DNA from: Gallionellales bacterium GWA2_54_124
Lineage (GTDB): Bacteria; Pseudomonadota; Gammaproteobacteria; Burkholderiales; Gallionellaceae
Assembly (NCBI GenBank): GCA_001801025.1
Contig: MGWO01000013.1
Coordinates: 202,476 to 266,475 of the forward strand
Length of the DNA: 64,000 nucleotides
Direction: 5' to 3'
Part shown: in pieces, positions 20,494 through 30,557 of the stretch
Layout: every line of letters begins with the position of its first letter
Position numbering within the stretch: position 1 is the stretch's first letter
Made by a program: the position numbers and the translations under genes
Notes under the pieces: model-generated
Databases searched by the model: none
What the model was told of the DNA's origin: nothing
Seen by the model: the letters and a program-made list of their open reading frames with translations, nothing else

Positions 20494-22983
20494 TCAGATA
20501 AACAGCGTCGTACCGGATTCTGAGGCCTCGCCCAAAAAGGCTGCTACGCCGCCAATTTCCACGCCGTCAATCAACTCGGACTGGTGTATTCCCATTACAT
20601 CCATGGACATTTGACAGGCGATCATCTGTGCCCCGCCGTCCACCAGACTTTGCAGCAAATGCCCCGGGGTCTCCACCCCCTTGTCGTGCATCACCTTACG
20701 GATCATTTTAGCGCCCAAGCCGTGCATATCCATTTTCGAAATCGAGTTAAGATGATCTACCCCTGACGGCAACATGGAACTGAACATCCGATCCATCATC
20801 GGCTTATCCCGTGCAGGCGCATTTTCACGACGCAGCACATCAAGCCCCCAGAAGGTGAAAAACAGGCTGACCGGCTTACCCATCGCCAGCGCACCATTAG
20901 CGATGATCATACTGGCCATCACCTTGTCCAGATCGTCCGAAAACACGACCAGAGTAAGTTTGTCACGGTTCACTGCTGGCACGGATGTCACAGGTGCGAT
21001 CTTATTCTTGCGCAACAGCACGACAATCAGTCCCTTGTCGGATTTAAGCGACAAGACATCGTTGCCTGTCTTCTTAGCCCATGCGCGGATATCCCGGCCA
21101 AAAGCGGGGTCGGAGACGGTCACTTCCAGCAACTCTCCTGCATCGAGTGCTTCCATCGCCTTGTATGTCTTCATGATGGGGCCCGGGCATTGCAGACCGA
21201 CCGCGTTCAGCGTGTGCAACTCGCCATCTGGCGCGACCAGAGCAGCACTACCGCTACGCTCAGCTTCAATCTCTTCTGGCGCACGACGCTTGATGTCTTC
21301 ATAGTCGAAGATATCCGGATTGGATTGCTTGTCCACCGCCCACGAGTAAGTCTTGTAGCCGCCTGACAGATTGCTGACCTGAGTGAAACCATGCTGTTTA
21401 AGAATGCGATAAGCCAGATAGCCGCGCAGACCAATCTGGCAGAACACCACCACGGGTGCATTGCGATCCAGTTCGTCCAAATGTTCACGAATCTGATTGA
21501 CATCGAAATTGCGCGCCGTCGCGATACTGCCGAATTCGTACTCTTCGGCCGTGCGCACATCGATGAGTTGAAGTTCAGATGACTTTGCGAGCAATCGCTC
21601 ATGCAATTCGCGCCAGCCTATCATCTCGTGGGATTGATTGAGCAAATTGACGGCAACATAGCCTGCGATATTAATCGGATCCTTAGCAGCACCGAAGGAC
21701 GGCGCGTAAGCCAATTCCAGCTCGGCCAGATCTTCCACATTCAGGTTGCCATGTATTGCGGTCGAAATCACATCAATCCGCTTATCCGCCCCGTCCGCTC
21801 CCACCGCCTGCGCGCCGAGTATTTTTCCCTCCGGCGTAAATAACAATTTCAAACTGATCTGCTTAGCGCCGGGGTAATAGCTCGCGTGCGAACCGCTATG
21901 TGTAATGCAGCTGAGAAATGGGATTCCCGCCGCGGTCAGTTGTTTCTCGTTCAGACCGGTGGTTGCAGCAGCCAGATCAAACGCCTTAAGAATCGACGTG
22001 CTCTGAGTGCCACGATATTGCTGTGCATTGCCGAACACAATATTATCGGCGGCCATGCGCCCCTGACGGTTGGCAGGTCCTGCCAGCGGAATCAATGCCT
22101 GAAGACCACTGATGAACTGAGTGACCTCGATCGCATCGCCTACTGCATAAATATCCGGATCGGAGGTCTGCAAATAGCTGTCCACCTTAATCCCGCCAGT
22201 ACTGCCCAATTCCAAACCGCAGGCGCGCGCCAGCGTGGTTTCCGGACGCACCCCGATCGCCAGCACCACCATATCTGCCTGCAGACGGCGGCCACTGCCA
22301 AGATATACAACGGTATGGTCATCTCTGTCCTCAAAGCGCTCCACCTTATCCGACAGGTAAAGTTCGACATTCTTGTCTTTCATGTGGGAATGAACGATGG
22401 CGGCCATCTCGTAATCAAGCGGCAGCAGGATCTGGTCGGCGCCTTCCACCAGCGTAGTAAAAATTCCTTTTTCATGGAGATTTTCGGCGACTTCAATGCC
22501 GATAAAACCACCGCCGATTACCACCGCGCGGCGCGGCGCATGCTGTTCGAGATGCGCCATGATACGATCCAGATCGGGAATATTGCGCAAACCGAAGATG
22601 CGCGGTGAATCGATACCGGGCAGTTTGGGGCGCACGGGTTCAGCACCCGGCGAGAGCAGCAGCTTATCATAAGACTCGTCATACTCATCGCCACTGGCAA
22701 GATCGCGCAGACGTACCACTTTAGCATTGCGATCAATGGCGATAGCCTCTGTTTTACTGCGCACGTCCACTCGGTAGCGCGCCTCGAATGCCGGTTCAGA
22801 AGTGACGAGCAGCTGATCGCGTTGTTCAATAGTACCTGATATGTAATAAGGCAAGCCGCAGTTGGCGAAACTGATATACGGGCCGCGCTCTATCATGAGT
22901 ATCTCGGCACGCTCATCATTGCGGCGAATCCGCGCTGCCGCGGTGGCGCCTCCGGCGACACCCCCTATAATAATCACTTTCAT
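20494..22983 (-). CDS. Multidomain CoA-disulfide reductase-like FAD oxidoreductase fused to rhodanese, TusA-like and DsrE-like domains
   Basis: 829 aa: KVIIIGGVAGGATAAARIRR and SFANCGLPYYISG (CoADR); VVFCQIGLRGYLA (rhodanese); LQCPGPIMKTYKAM (TusA CPxP); C-terminal DsrE-like with ACQMSMDVMGI. Confidence 0.9.
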   Translation of the reverse strand: MKVIIIGGVAGGATAAARIRRNDERAEILMIERGPYISFANCGLPYYISGTIEQRDQLLVTSEPAFEARYRVDVRSKTEAIAIDRNAKVVRLRDLASGDEYDESYDKLLLSPGAEPVRPKLPGIDSPRIFGLRNIPDLDRIMAHLEQHAPRRAVVIGGGFIGIEVAENLHEKGIFTTLVEGADQILLPLDYEMAAIVHSHMKDKNVELYLSDKVERFEDRDDHTVVYLGSGRRLQADMVVLAIGVRPETTLARACGLELGSTGGIKVDSYLQTSDPDIYAVGDAIEVTQFISGLQALIPLAGPANRQGRMAADNIVFGNAQQYRGTQSTSILKAFDLAAATTGLNEKQLTAAGIPFLSCITHSGSHASYYPGAKQISLKLLFTPEGKILGAQAVGADGADKRIDVISTAIHGNLNVEDLAELELAYAPSFGAAKDPINIAGYVAVNLLNQSHEMIGWRELHERLLAKSSELQLIDVRTAEEYEFGSIATARNFDVNQIREHLDELDRNAPVVVFCQIGLRGYLAYRILKQHGFTQVSNLSGGYKTYSWAVDKQSNPDIFDYEDIKRRAPEEIEAERSGSAALVAPDGELHTLNAVGLQCPGPIMKTYKAMEALDAGELLEVTVSDPAFGRDIRAWAKKTGNDVLSLKSDKGLIVVLLRKNKIAPVTSVPAVNRDKLTLVVFSDDLDKVMASMIIANGALAMGKPVSLFFTFWGLDVLRRENAPARDKPMMDRMFSSMLPSGVDHLNSISKMDMHGLGAKMIRKVMHDKGVETPGHLLQSLVDGGAQMIACQMSMDVMGIHQSELIDGVEIGGVAAFLGEASESGTTLFI

Positions 22984-23291
22984 CTTGCATCCTTAAAAGG
23001 GTAGTTAAACCGTCGATTACACATCGAGAGCAGTCGAAAATATCGTTTAGCAACGCTCATCGCAGTAGTTACCAGACACACTCAACAAAACGCTAGCCGA
23101 CAGAGACTGCAACCGTTCGATAGCGATTAATAAGCTACGATCAGCTGGAATTTTCAGCCTAAATGATTTTAATTACAAGCATATTATAATATTCTTACAT
23201 AGAAGTCTTTATTGCGACATTTATCACAGATCACTGATAACACTTCAAATATCATGTACCACCATTCCCACCCTTCACTCAGGATCTCAGC

Positions 23292-23696
23292 ATGAAATTA
23301 ACCACTAAAAAAATATCACTGACGCTAGCGACCCTGTTAGTTATGATGCTCGGCGCTCAACGCTTACAAGCCACAACGGATGTAGATATTGATGTAACAC
23401 AAGCACACACCCTGAATAGGCAAGGGGCGTTGTTACTGGATGTGCGGGAGCCCAGCGAATATACTGAAGTGCATGCGCCCAATGCCACACTGATTCCGTT
23501 GGGCCAGCTGAGTGCAAGACTCAATGAAATTTCGGCATACAAAGACAAACCCATCGTCGTGATGTGCCGCTCCGGGAGGCGCTCTGCAAAGGCCGTCCAT
23601 CTGTTGCAGGAAGCGGGATACAGTCACGTTAACAATATAGCGGGCGGCATACTGGCGTGGGAAAAATCAGAACTGAAAGTAGTGCGTCCGAATTGA
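23292..23696 (+). CDS. Periplasmic rhodanese-like domain protein
   Basis: N-terminal signal-like segment; LLDVREPSEY and VVMCRSGRRS active-site loop. Confidence 0.88.
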   Translation: MKLTTKKISLTLATLLVMMLGAQRLQATTDVDIDVTQAHTLNRQGALLLDVREPSEYTEVHAPNATLIPLGQLSARLNEISAYKDKPIVVMCRSGRRSAKAVHLLQEAGYSHVNNIAGGILAWEKSELKVVRPN

Positions 23697-23717
23697 AAAA
23701 TCACGAATATCAGACGC

Positions 23718-23747
23718 AAAAAAGGCCATCGTCAAGATGGCCCTTTA
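23718..23747. terminator. Bidirectional intrinsic terminator between convergent rhodanese and ahpC genes
   Basis: AAAAAAGGCCATC GTCAA GATGGCCCTTT hairpin with A and T flanks. Confidence 0.8.
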
Positions 23748-23770
23748 CTTGTAAAACGAGGTGAAACGGC

Positions 23771-24376
23771 TTACAAACTCTGTGCGTGATCAGCCAGATA
23801 TTGTGCAACCCCTTCCGTGGATGCGTTCATACCGGCTTTACCCTTTTTCCAGCCTGCAGGACACACTTCACCATGCATTTCGAAAAATTGCAGCGCATCG
23901 ACCATACGCAGCATCTCGTCGATATCGCGGCCTAACGGCAACATGTTCACAACCTGATGCATCACCACACCTGTCTTATCGATCAGGAAAGAGCCGCGCA
24001 ATGCAACACCTGCACCGGCCAGTTCAACGTCATAGGCCTGGCAGATTTCATGTTTGATATCAGCCACCAGCGGATAACCAACCTGACCGATACCGCCCTT
24101 ATTGACCGGTGTATTTTTCCATGCAAGATGGGTAAATTGCGAGTCAATCGACACGCCGATGACTTCCACGCCACGGTTTTTGAACTCCGCCAGACGATGA
24201 TCAAATGCAATCAACTCGGAAGGGCAGACGAACGTAAAATCGAGCGGGTAAAAAAAGATCACCGCAGCCTTGCCTGCAATGTGGCTCTTCAGATTGAACG
24301 ATTCGTTAATTTCGTTGTTGCCCATTACGGCGGCGGCGGTAAAATCGGGTGCTGCTTTGCCTACGAGAACTGCCAT
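23771..24376 (-). CDS. Peroxiredoxin (AhpC/2-Cys Prx)
   Basis: FFYPLDFTFVCPSELIAF; GEVCPAGWKKG. Confidence 0.95.
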   Translation of the reverse strand: MAVLVGKAAPDFTAAAVMGNNEINESFNLKSHIAGKAAVIFFYPLDFTFVCPSELIAFDHRLAEFKNRGVEVIGVSIDSQFTHLAWKNTPVNKGGIGQVGYPLVADIKHEICQAYDVELAGAGVALRGSFLIDKTGVVMHQVVNMLPLGRDIDEMLRMVDALQFFEMHGEVCPAGWKKGKAGMNASTEGVAQYLADHAQSL

Positions 24377-24442
24377 GTTTATCTCCTGAAGTTGAATGTA
24401 TCGGGTGATGCAATTTAGGGTATTAACCTCATTTCGTCAACC

Positions 24443-26236
24443 TTAAGCATCTTGTGGAATTAAGTTTGCACCGGCGGAAAACTGAACGCTGTGCAACTGT
24501 GCATAGACGCCTTTTTTAGCCAGCAATTCGCTGTGGGTGCCGATCTCGGCGATTTCACCTTTATGCATTACGACGATGCGGTCTGCTTTTTCGATCGTGG
24601 ATAGCCGGTGTGCAATCACCAGCGTGGTACGCCCCTGCATCAGCGTTTCCAATGCCGCCTGCACATGACGCTCAGACTCAGAATCCAGAGCCGAGGTCGC
24701 CTCATCCAAAATCAGCACCGGCGCATCCTTTAAAATCGCACGGGCAATCGCAATGCGCTGACGCTGACCGCCGGAAAGCTTGACGCCGCGCTCCCCCACC
24801 AGCGTATTCAAGCCTTCTGGCCATTCGCGTATAAACTCCATCGCGTGAGCCGCCGTGGCCGCCGAGATGATCTCGGACTCGCTGACCACCCGCGTCTGCC
24901 CGTAGGCAATGTTCGCGGCAAGCGTGTCATTGAACAGCAACACCTCCTGACTCACCAGCGCAATATTGGCGCGCAAACTTGTCAGCGTCAGCTCGTTCAG
25001 ATTATATCCGTCCAGCGTAATGCGCCCGCTGCCCGGCAGATAAAACCGGGGAACCAGATTGGCAAGCGTACTTTTACCGCTACCCGATGCGCCGACCAAC
25101 GCCACCGTTTCTCCTGCAGGAATATCCAGACAAATATCGCTCAGCGCCTGGCGAATAACACTTTTTTCATCGGTCGACTCACTTTGATAGGCAAAATTAA
25201 GATGTTCAATATGCAATGCACCCCTCGCACGCCCGATGGCAACCGTTCCGGCATCCGGTTCACTAGCGGTATCGAGCAGTTCAAACACACTCTCCGCTGC
25301 GGCAAGGCCGCGCTGCATATGCTCGCTAATACCCGTCAAACGCTTGATGGGGGCTGTCAACATCAGCATCGCCGCGACAAACGACAAAAAACCGCCGACG
25401 CTGGTCGCATCGGTCTTCGCTTGCGCGGTGGCCAGATAAATAATGACTGCCAGCGCAACGGCTGCAACCAGTTGCACCAAGGGCACGTTCGCCGCCGCCG
25501 CTGCCGCCTGTTTCATGGCATGACGGCGCATCCAGTTGGTCTCGCTGGTAAAGCGCTGCTCTTCATACTGCTGACCGCCGAACAGCTTGACGACTTTATG
25601 CGCGCCCACGCTCTCTTCGATGACTTGCGTGACATTTCCCATCGCGCGCTGCGAATCACGGCTGGAATTGCGCAGGCGGCGATTGATGGTGTAAATTACC
25701 AGTGCGACGGCCGGCGTGACGATCAGCGAGAGCAAGGTGAGTTTCCAGTTCAGATATAACAGCCACCCCATCAGTCCTACGATGATAATGGAGTCGCGGA
25801 TCGTGACGGTGACAACGCTCGTTGCCGCTGCCGTGACCTGAGTGACATCGAACGTGAGTTTGGAAATCAGATTGCCGGTGGCATGGTTGTCGTAATACGC
25901 CGTCGGCAGGGTCAGCAGTTTGCGGAACATCTCACCGCGCAAATCCATCACCACCTTGTTGCCCACCCAGTTGATCGCATAGGATGCAACGAATCCTGCG
26001 ATTCCGCGCACCAAAAAAATCAGAATGATGATCAGCGGCGCCCAGCGGATAACGAAATCATCCTTCTGCACAAACGTGCCGTCCAGCATGGGTTTGAGCA
26101 GCGCCGGCAACAGCGGCTCGGTCGCCGCCGCAATCGCCGTCCCGACAATGGACGCGGCAAACACGCGCCAATACGGTTTCACATAGGAGAGCAGACGCAA
26201 ATACAACTGAGAGGTCGAAAGATTCATGGCGCGCAC
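24443..26236 (-). CDS. msbA: Lipid A export ATP-binding/permease protein MsbA
   Basis: ABC exporter with TM domain and NBD (GASGSGKSTLANLVPRFY, LSGGQRQRIAIARAILKDAPVLILDEATSALD). Confidence 0.9.
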   Translation of the reverse strand: MRAMNLSTSQLYLRLLSYVKPYWRVFAASIVGTAIAAATEPLLPALLKPMLDGTFVQKDDFVIRWAPLIIILIFLVRGIAGFVASYAINWVGNKVVMDLRGEMFRKLLTLPTAYYDNHATGNLISKLTFDVTQVTAAATSVVTVTIRDSIIIVGLMGWLLYLNWKLTLLSLIVTPAVALVIYTINRRLRNSSRDSQRAMGNVTQVIEESVGAHKVVKLFGGQQYEEQRFTSETNWMRRHAMKQAAAAAANVPLVQLVAAVALAVIIYLATAQAKTDATSVGGFLSFVAAMLMLTAPIKRLTGISEHMQRGLAAAESVFELLDTASEPDAGTVAIGRARGALHIEHLNFAYQSESTDEKSVIRQALSDICLDIPAGETVALVGASGSGKSTLANLVPRFYLPGSGRITLDGYNLNELTLTSLRANIALVSQEVLLFNDTLAANIAYGQTRVVSESEIISAATAAHAMEFIREWPEGLNTLVGERGVKLSGGQRQRIAIARAILKDAPVLILDEATSALDSESERHVQAALETLMQGRTTLVIAHRLSTIEKADRIVVMHKGEIAEIGTHSELLAKKGVYAQLHSVQFSAGANLIPQDA

Positions 26237-26268
26237 TTTATCAGAAAAGCAGGGCGTTCGGACTGGCC

Positions 26269-26862
26269 TTAAAGATCAATGCCGGCCTGCGCGCGAATAC
26301 CGGCACGGAAGGCATGCTTGACATCATTAATTTCGCTGACGGTATCGGCAAGATCAATCAAATCTTTTGAAGCCGCGCGCCCGGTAATCACCACATGCTG
26401 ACTGACAGGGCGAGCAGCCAGATCAGCGCACACCTGCGCTGCATCCAGATAACCGTAATTGAGCAGATAGGTCAGTTCGTCGAGCACCACAAGATGCAAG
26501 GACGCATCCTGCAACAGCGTTTGTGCAACGGCCCAGCCGCGTAATGCGCTCGCGACATCCGATTCGCGATCTTGCGTATCCCAGGTAAAACCGTCACCCA
26601 GCACATACCATTGCACGCCAGACTGACGGGAGAAAAACGCCTCTTCACCGGTGTCGCGGCGCGATTTAAGAAATTGCGCCACACCAACCCGATGACCATA
26701 CCCCAGACTGCGTGCCACCATCCCGAAGGCTGAACTCGATTTTCCCTTGCCGTTACCCGTCAGAACAAGCAACAGCCCCTTATCCCGATCGGCGCTGGCA
26801 ATAGCCGCATCCACCACGGCCTTTTTGCGGGCCATGCGGTTGCGGTGATGACTATCAGGCAT
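26269..26862 (-). CDS. btuR: Cob(I)yrinic acid a,c-diamide adenosyltransferase
   Basis: KGLLLVLTGNGKGKSSSAFGMVARSLGYGHRVGVAQFLK P-loop; VVLDELTYLLNYGYLD; start at MPDSHH (ORF opens at 26940). Confidence 0.93.
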   Translation of the reverse strand: MPDSHHRNRMARKKAVVDAAIASADRDKGLLLVLTGNGKGKSSSAFGMVARSLGYGHRVGVAQFLKSRRDTGEEAFFSRQSGVQWYVLGDGFTWDTQDRESDVASALRGWAVAQTLLQDASLHLVVLDELTYLLNYGYLDAAQVCADLAARPVSQHVVITGRAASKDLIDLADTVSEINDVKHAFRAGIRAQAGIDL

Positions 26863-27424
26863 GTTCGGCGTCAGTCGCAGCACTGCTGCGTGCGAACACG
26901 ACATACAACAAGGTGGCGGGAACCAGATAAATGACGGCACCGCTCACGTAAGGCACATAGTACTGGGTAACTTCAGACGCATACTGCATGGCGCTCATCC
27001 CCGCATACCGATCCGAAAACAGGTAAAACGAAGCATTTGAGATCACAAAGGCCGCATTGACGGCGGCCAGCGACAGCGCAGAAAACCAGCCCAGACTGCG
27101 CAGGTTATTCTGGTGCAGACCTGCGTAATAGCGGCCTGCGAACCACAGCACGGCATAGGTTGGAATCAAAAAACCATAGGCTGGCGTCATACAGTAATCG
27201 CTCACGCCGAATTGGGTGACCGCGGTGAAATCAAGCAGAGCAGCCTCCATCAACAACAAACCGAAAAACAGCGGACTGGCCATCACAGCTCCCGCAAGCA
27301 GAAACACTGCCAGCGACGCATCGGGCAGATGCAGACCCGTGCCAAAATGATGCATACGGGTGAATGCCATAAGCGCAACAAGCGCCACTAAAATGGCGGT
27401 TTTTTTAATCTGGATGTGATTCAT
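26855..27424 (-). CDS. btuM: BtuM-like cobalamin transporter (solitary ECF S-component type)
   Basis: 189 aa multi-TM protein between btuB and btuR; YCMTPAYGFLIP with a cysteine at about residue 78, as expected for the cobalt-ligating Cys of BtuM. Confidence 0.75.
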   Translation of the reverse strand: MNHIQIKKTAILVALVALMAFTRMHHFGTGLHLPDASLAVFLLAGAVMASPLFFGLLLMEAALLDFTAVTQFGVSDYCMTPAYGFLIPTYAVLWFAGRYYAGLHQNNLRSLGWFSALSLAAVNAAFVISNASFYLFSDRYAGMSAMQYASEVTQYYVPYVSGAVIYLVPATLLYVVFARSSAATDAEHA

Positions 27425-27481
27425 TACATCTCCTTAAATTGGGTAGCGGCGCAATGATACCAAACTGCGCAACTACCCGCT

Positions 27482-27511
27482 AAAAAACAAGGCGGCAACA
27501 CCGCCCTTGCC
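27482..27511 (-). terminator. Intrinsic terminator downstream of btuB
   Basis: Minus strand CAAGGGCGG TGTTG CCGCCTTG TTTTTTA. Confidence 0.75.
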
Positions 27512-27531
27512 GGCATCAAAATGAAGGATAC

Positions 27532-29550
27532 TTAAAACTGATAACTTGCATTCAACGAAAAATTTCGCCCCTGCATCGGATAAGCGTTATACACGCCCGG
27601 CGTAGTAGTACTGGATACAGCATGAGTATAATACTGCCTGTTGAACAGATTATTCACACTCGCAGCCAGCTGCCACGCGCCTTCCCGATGAGTGAGTTTC
27701 ATATCCACCGTCGTGTACGCAGGCATTTTTTGCCCGAAAGTATTCGCCTGATCATTATCAAAATGTTGCTGGCCAACGTACATGGCGCTGCCGCTCAGCG
27801 AAGTTTTTTCCGTCAACTTGAGTGCAGTTGACAGCGCGAGCCGTTGGCGCGGCACCAAAGGAATATTATTGCCGGACACGTTTATCCCGCCATAAGTACC
27901 GTTAGAAAATTTAGCCACGGTATAACTGTAGGCTGCACCCACTTCTAGGGAATCGCTATAAGCGTGCGTGCTTTCGAGTTCAAGACCGTAACGGTGCGTT
28001 GGTGAAAGATTCATGTTGGTAAAGGTGATGGCATTGTAATGAATTTCATTATTCAAGTTCATCTGGTATACAGCAGCTCGGATCTTGTCCTTTCCGCTCT
28101 TGAAGTCTAGGCCAATTTCACTGTCCTGCGAGGTTTGCGGCTCCAGCATGGCAACTTTTGAATCAAAGAATGGCCCGCCGTACTGAGCAAAAATCTCATC
28201 CACGGTCGCAATCCGGAAACTACGACCAATTCGACCAAACACAGCCAGTTTTTGATTCAGGTTATGACGCAATCCGAATTCGTATGCATTCGCCGTCCTC
28301 ACCTGATTGTCCGAAGCGTAGGCGGCAGGATTGACCGCATCACGCGCCTGATAACTCACCCTTTGTGAACGCGCGCCCAAGGTCAGCTTGGTATCAGCCC
28401 CCAGTTGATTGACATTTTGCAGATATAACGCACGATCGGACTGCCCCGCCAGAAGCTTTGTCGTCGGCGTCCCAATGCTTGCCGGAGCGTTTGAACGGCC
28501 GGAATCATATTTCCAGTTGGACATATCCATGCCCACAGTCAACTCGTTTGCCGAGCCGCCTAGCTGGTAAGGCATCTTTATACGCGGAGTAAAGGAAAGC
28601 AGATTAAGCGCTGTATCCAGATACGCACCGCCAAACGCAGCGAAATAGGCCGTTCGTTTAGTGTCCCGATAAGAAAGCTCCCCCGCAAACTCACCGAACT
28701 CAAATTGTTGTGCAGCACCCAGACTGACATGCCCACCCTTGCGTGTACCATAATCAAGCGGCGTTGTTGTACCCCTGGGGTCAGTCAAGAGCTGATTAAC
28801 GCCCGTATTCGGGTTCACGCTCCGATTTCCCGGATATCGTACCGTCTGATTATCCGCACCGAACTTCATGAACGCATCACCCTGACCTACATCGCCCCGG
28901 ATATCCGCTTCCAGATTGTTTTGTGTGACATTGTTATTGGCGCGATAGTTGGCGGTATTCAAACCACTGGCCGTAACACGCATACCGACCCGGTCACCTG
29001 AACCTGAAAGCGCCAACTGCCATTCCCTGGCGCCATAGCTTCCTGCCCCGAGACTTGCAATGCCATGCAAGTCCTTGCCCGGATGTTTGGTCACGATGTG
29101 AATCGTACCCCCGCCAGCACCGCCTCCATAAAGTACAGCACCACTGCCGTTGACAATTTCAATGCGCTCTATGGAGTCGAGCGGAATGGCCGACCAGTGT
29201 ATCGAAGTCAGCTCTATATCATTAAGTGGCTGACCATCGAGCAAAACCAGCGTGTTTTGATTCCCTGTCATACCAAAACCGCGCATGTCGATCGCTAAAT
29301 CTGACGTGCCGTCGGTACTGCGCACATGAATACCGGCGTGTTGTGCCAGCAGGCTGGGCAATGTTTTGGAAGCACTCTTTTCAATATCAGCAGCGGTAAT
29401 GACTGTGACGTTAACAGCCGTATTTTCCGAGGTAGTTGCGAAACGTGTCGCCGTAACGACCACCTCATCAAGGCTTGAAGTTTCAGCAAAAGCTGCCGCA
29501 GGAAGTGTGATCGCACCGAACAGTGCGACGATAATAAGTTTTTGATGCAT
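27532..29550 (-). CDS. btuB: TonB-dependent cobalamin receptor BtuB
   Basis: Signal peptide, TonB box-like ETSSLDEVVVTATRF, plug and beta-barrel ending NASYQF; start at MHQKLIIV (ORF opens at 29646); preceded by a cobalamin riboswitch. Confidence 0.88.
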   Translation of the reverse strand: MHQKLIIVALFGAITLPAAAFAETSSLDEVVVTATRFATTSENTAVNVTVITAADIEKSASKTLPSLLAQHAGIHVRSTDGTSDLAIDMRGFGMTGNQNTLVLLDGQPLNDIELTSIHWSAIPLDSIERIEIVNGSGAVLYGGGAGGGTIHIVTKHPGKDLHGIASLGAGSYGAREWQLALSGSGDRVGMRVTASGLNTANYRANNNVTQNNLEADIRGDVGQGDAFMKFGADNQTVRYPGNRSVNPNTGVNQLLTDPRGTTTPLDYGTRKGGHVSLGAAQQFEFGEFAGELSYRDTKRTAYFAAFGGAYLDTALNLLSFTPRIKMPYQLGGSANELTVGMDMSNWKYDSGRSNAPASIGTPTTKLLAGQSDRALYLQNVNQLGADTKLTLGARSQRVSYQARDAVNPAAYASDNQVRTANAYEFGLRHNLNQKLAVFGRIGRSFRIATVDEIFAQYGGPFFDSKVAMLEPQTSQDSEIGLDFKSGKDKIRAAVYQMNLNNEIHYNAITFTNMNLSPTHRYGLELESTHAYSDSLEVGAAYSYTVAKFSNGTYGGINVSGNNIPLVPRQRLALSTALKLTEKTSLSGSAMYVGQQHFDNDQANTFGQKMPAYTTVDMKLTHREGAWQLAASVNNLFNRQYYTHAVSSTTTPGVYNAYPMQGRNFSLNASYQF

Positions 29551-29699
29551 CGTTAATTCCCGAATAAATCCCAAGCGTCCCCGTTGGAATGTTGTATTTT
29601 CAGGAAATACTGCGAGTGAATGCGATGAAATCACGAGACGGAACAAGGCTTTCGCCGCGCTTTCTCATGAATTCCGATGCGCCGCCCGCAGCATCTCCC

Positions 29700-29882
29700 G
29701 TACCGTTGCGATAAGGCCGGTATCCGGGCTCACAAGTCTTGATTTACCGCCTTCCCATGATGACTCACAGTGGCTCAATGGCAAATCCACACTCGACGAC
29801 CGTTGCGGGGGCAGCTCAGGCTTTGTCGCCAGCACAGGAAAATTTCCTGCGCCAAACAACGCACCTGCTTCCCGTTTAACTT
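29700..29882 (-). ncRNA. Cobalamin riboswitch
   Basis: Minus strand contains GGGAAGCAGGTGC...GAGCTGCCCCCGCAACGGT...GCCACTGTGAGTCATCATGGGAAGGCGG...GAGCCCGGATACCGGCC, the classical conserved elements including the B12 box. Confidence 0.93.
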
Positions 29883-30024
29883 GACTGCAAAGCAGCAAAG
29901 CACCTTAAAGCGGCGCACACTTTAACACGCGCGCCTCTCAGCACAAAACGGGTTTTTATAAAACGCTTCTAAATGCGCGTCTTAACAATTGACTTTCCAG
30001 CACTTTTCAAACTATATTAGCCGC

Positions 30025-30225
30025 ATGGAAAATGAACTAAATTTACTGGAGCAAAAACTCGGACAGCTGATCAAAATCAGCAGCCAGTTGCGCACGGAAA
30101 ACCATCAATTGCGCCAGGAACTGGCTCAGGCACAAAGCGATAACCGGCTATGCAATGACAAAATTGAAAGTGCGCGGGAGCGTCTGGAAAAATTGCTGCC
30201 CACCTTCCCTGAGGAACTGTCATGA
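30025..30225 (+). CDS. ZapB-like short coiled-coil protein (TIGR02449-type)
   Basis: MENELNLLEQKLGQLIKISSQLRTENHQLRQELAQAQ; directly upstream of zapA; start at 30025. Confidence 0.8.
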   Translation: MENELNLLEQKLGQLIKISSQLRTENHQLRQELAQAQSDNRLCNDKIESARERLEKLLPTFPEELS

Positions 30226-30533
30226 GCGGCCAAAAAAACATGCTGGACGTGAAGATTCTCGATAGAGAACTGCGCGTTGCCTGCCCTGAAGATGAGCGCG
30301 AAGCTCTGCTGTCTGCTGTCGCCTACCTAGACAAAAAGATGACCGAAATTCGCGATGCCGGAAAAATCGTGAATGTCGAACGCATCGCAATCATGGCCGC
30401 GCTCAATATTGCGCATGAATTGCTTTCTACCAAAGTCGGACGCGGGGTTGACCTCTCGGACTTAACGCGTAGAATGACTGCCATGCAGACAGCGATCGAT
30501 CAGGCGTTAGCCGAACAGGACAATCTGTTTTAA
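30222..30533 (+). CDS. zapA: Cell division protein ZapA
   Basis: LDVKILDRELRVACPEDEREALLSAVAYLDKKM. Confidence 0.94.
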   Translation: MSGQKNMLDVKILDRELRVACPEDEREALLSAVAYLDKKMTEIRDAGKIVNVERIAIMAALNIAHELLSTKVGRGVDLSDLTRRMTAMQTAIDQALAEQDNLF

Positions 30534-30557
30534 CCGGCCACACCAAGATTTCGAGTT

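Noticed and set aside
24845-25759. 304 aa plus-strand ORF antisense to msbA
   Set aside because: Shadow ORF opposite the conserved ABC transporter; no independent support.
29665-29898. 77 aa minus-strand ORF upstream of btuB
   Set aside because: Translation of the cobalamin riboswitch itself; the RNA elements explain the sequence.
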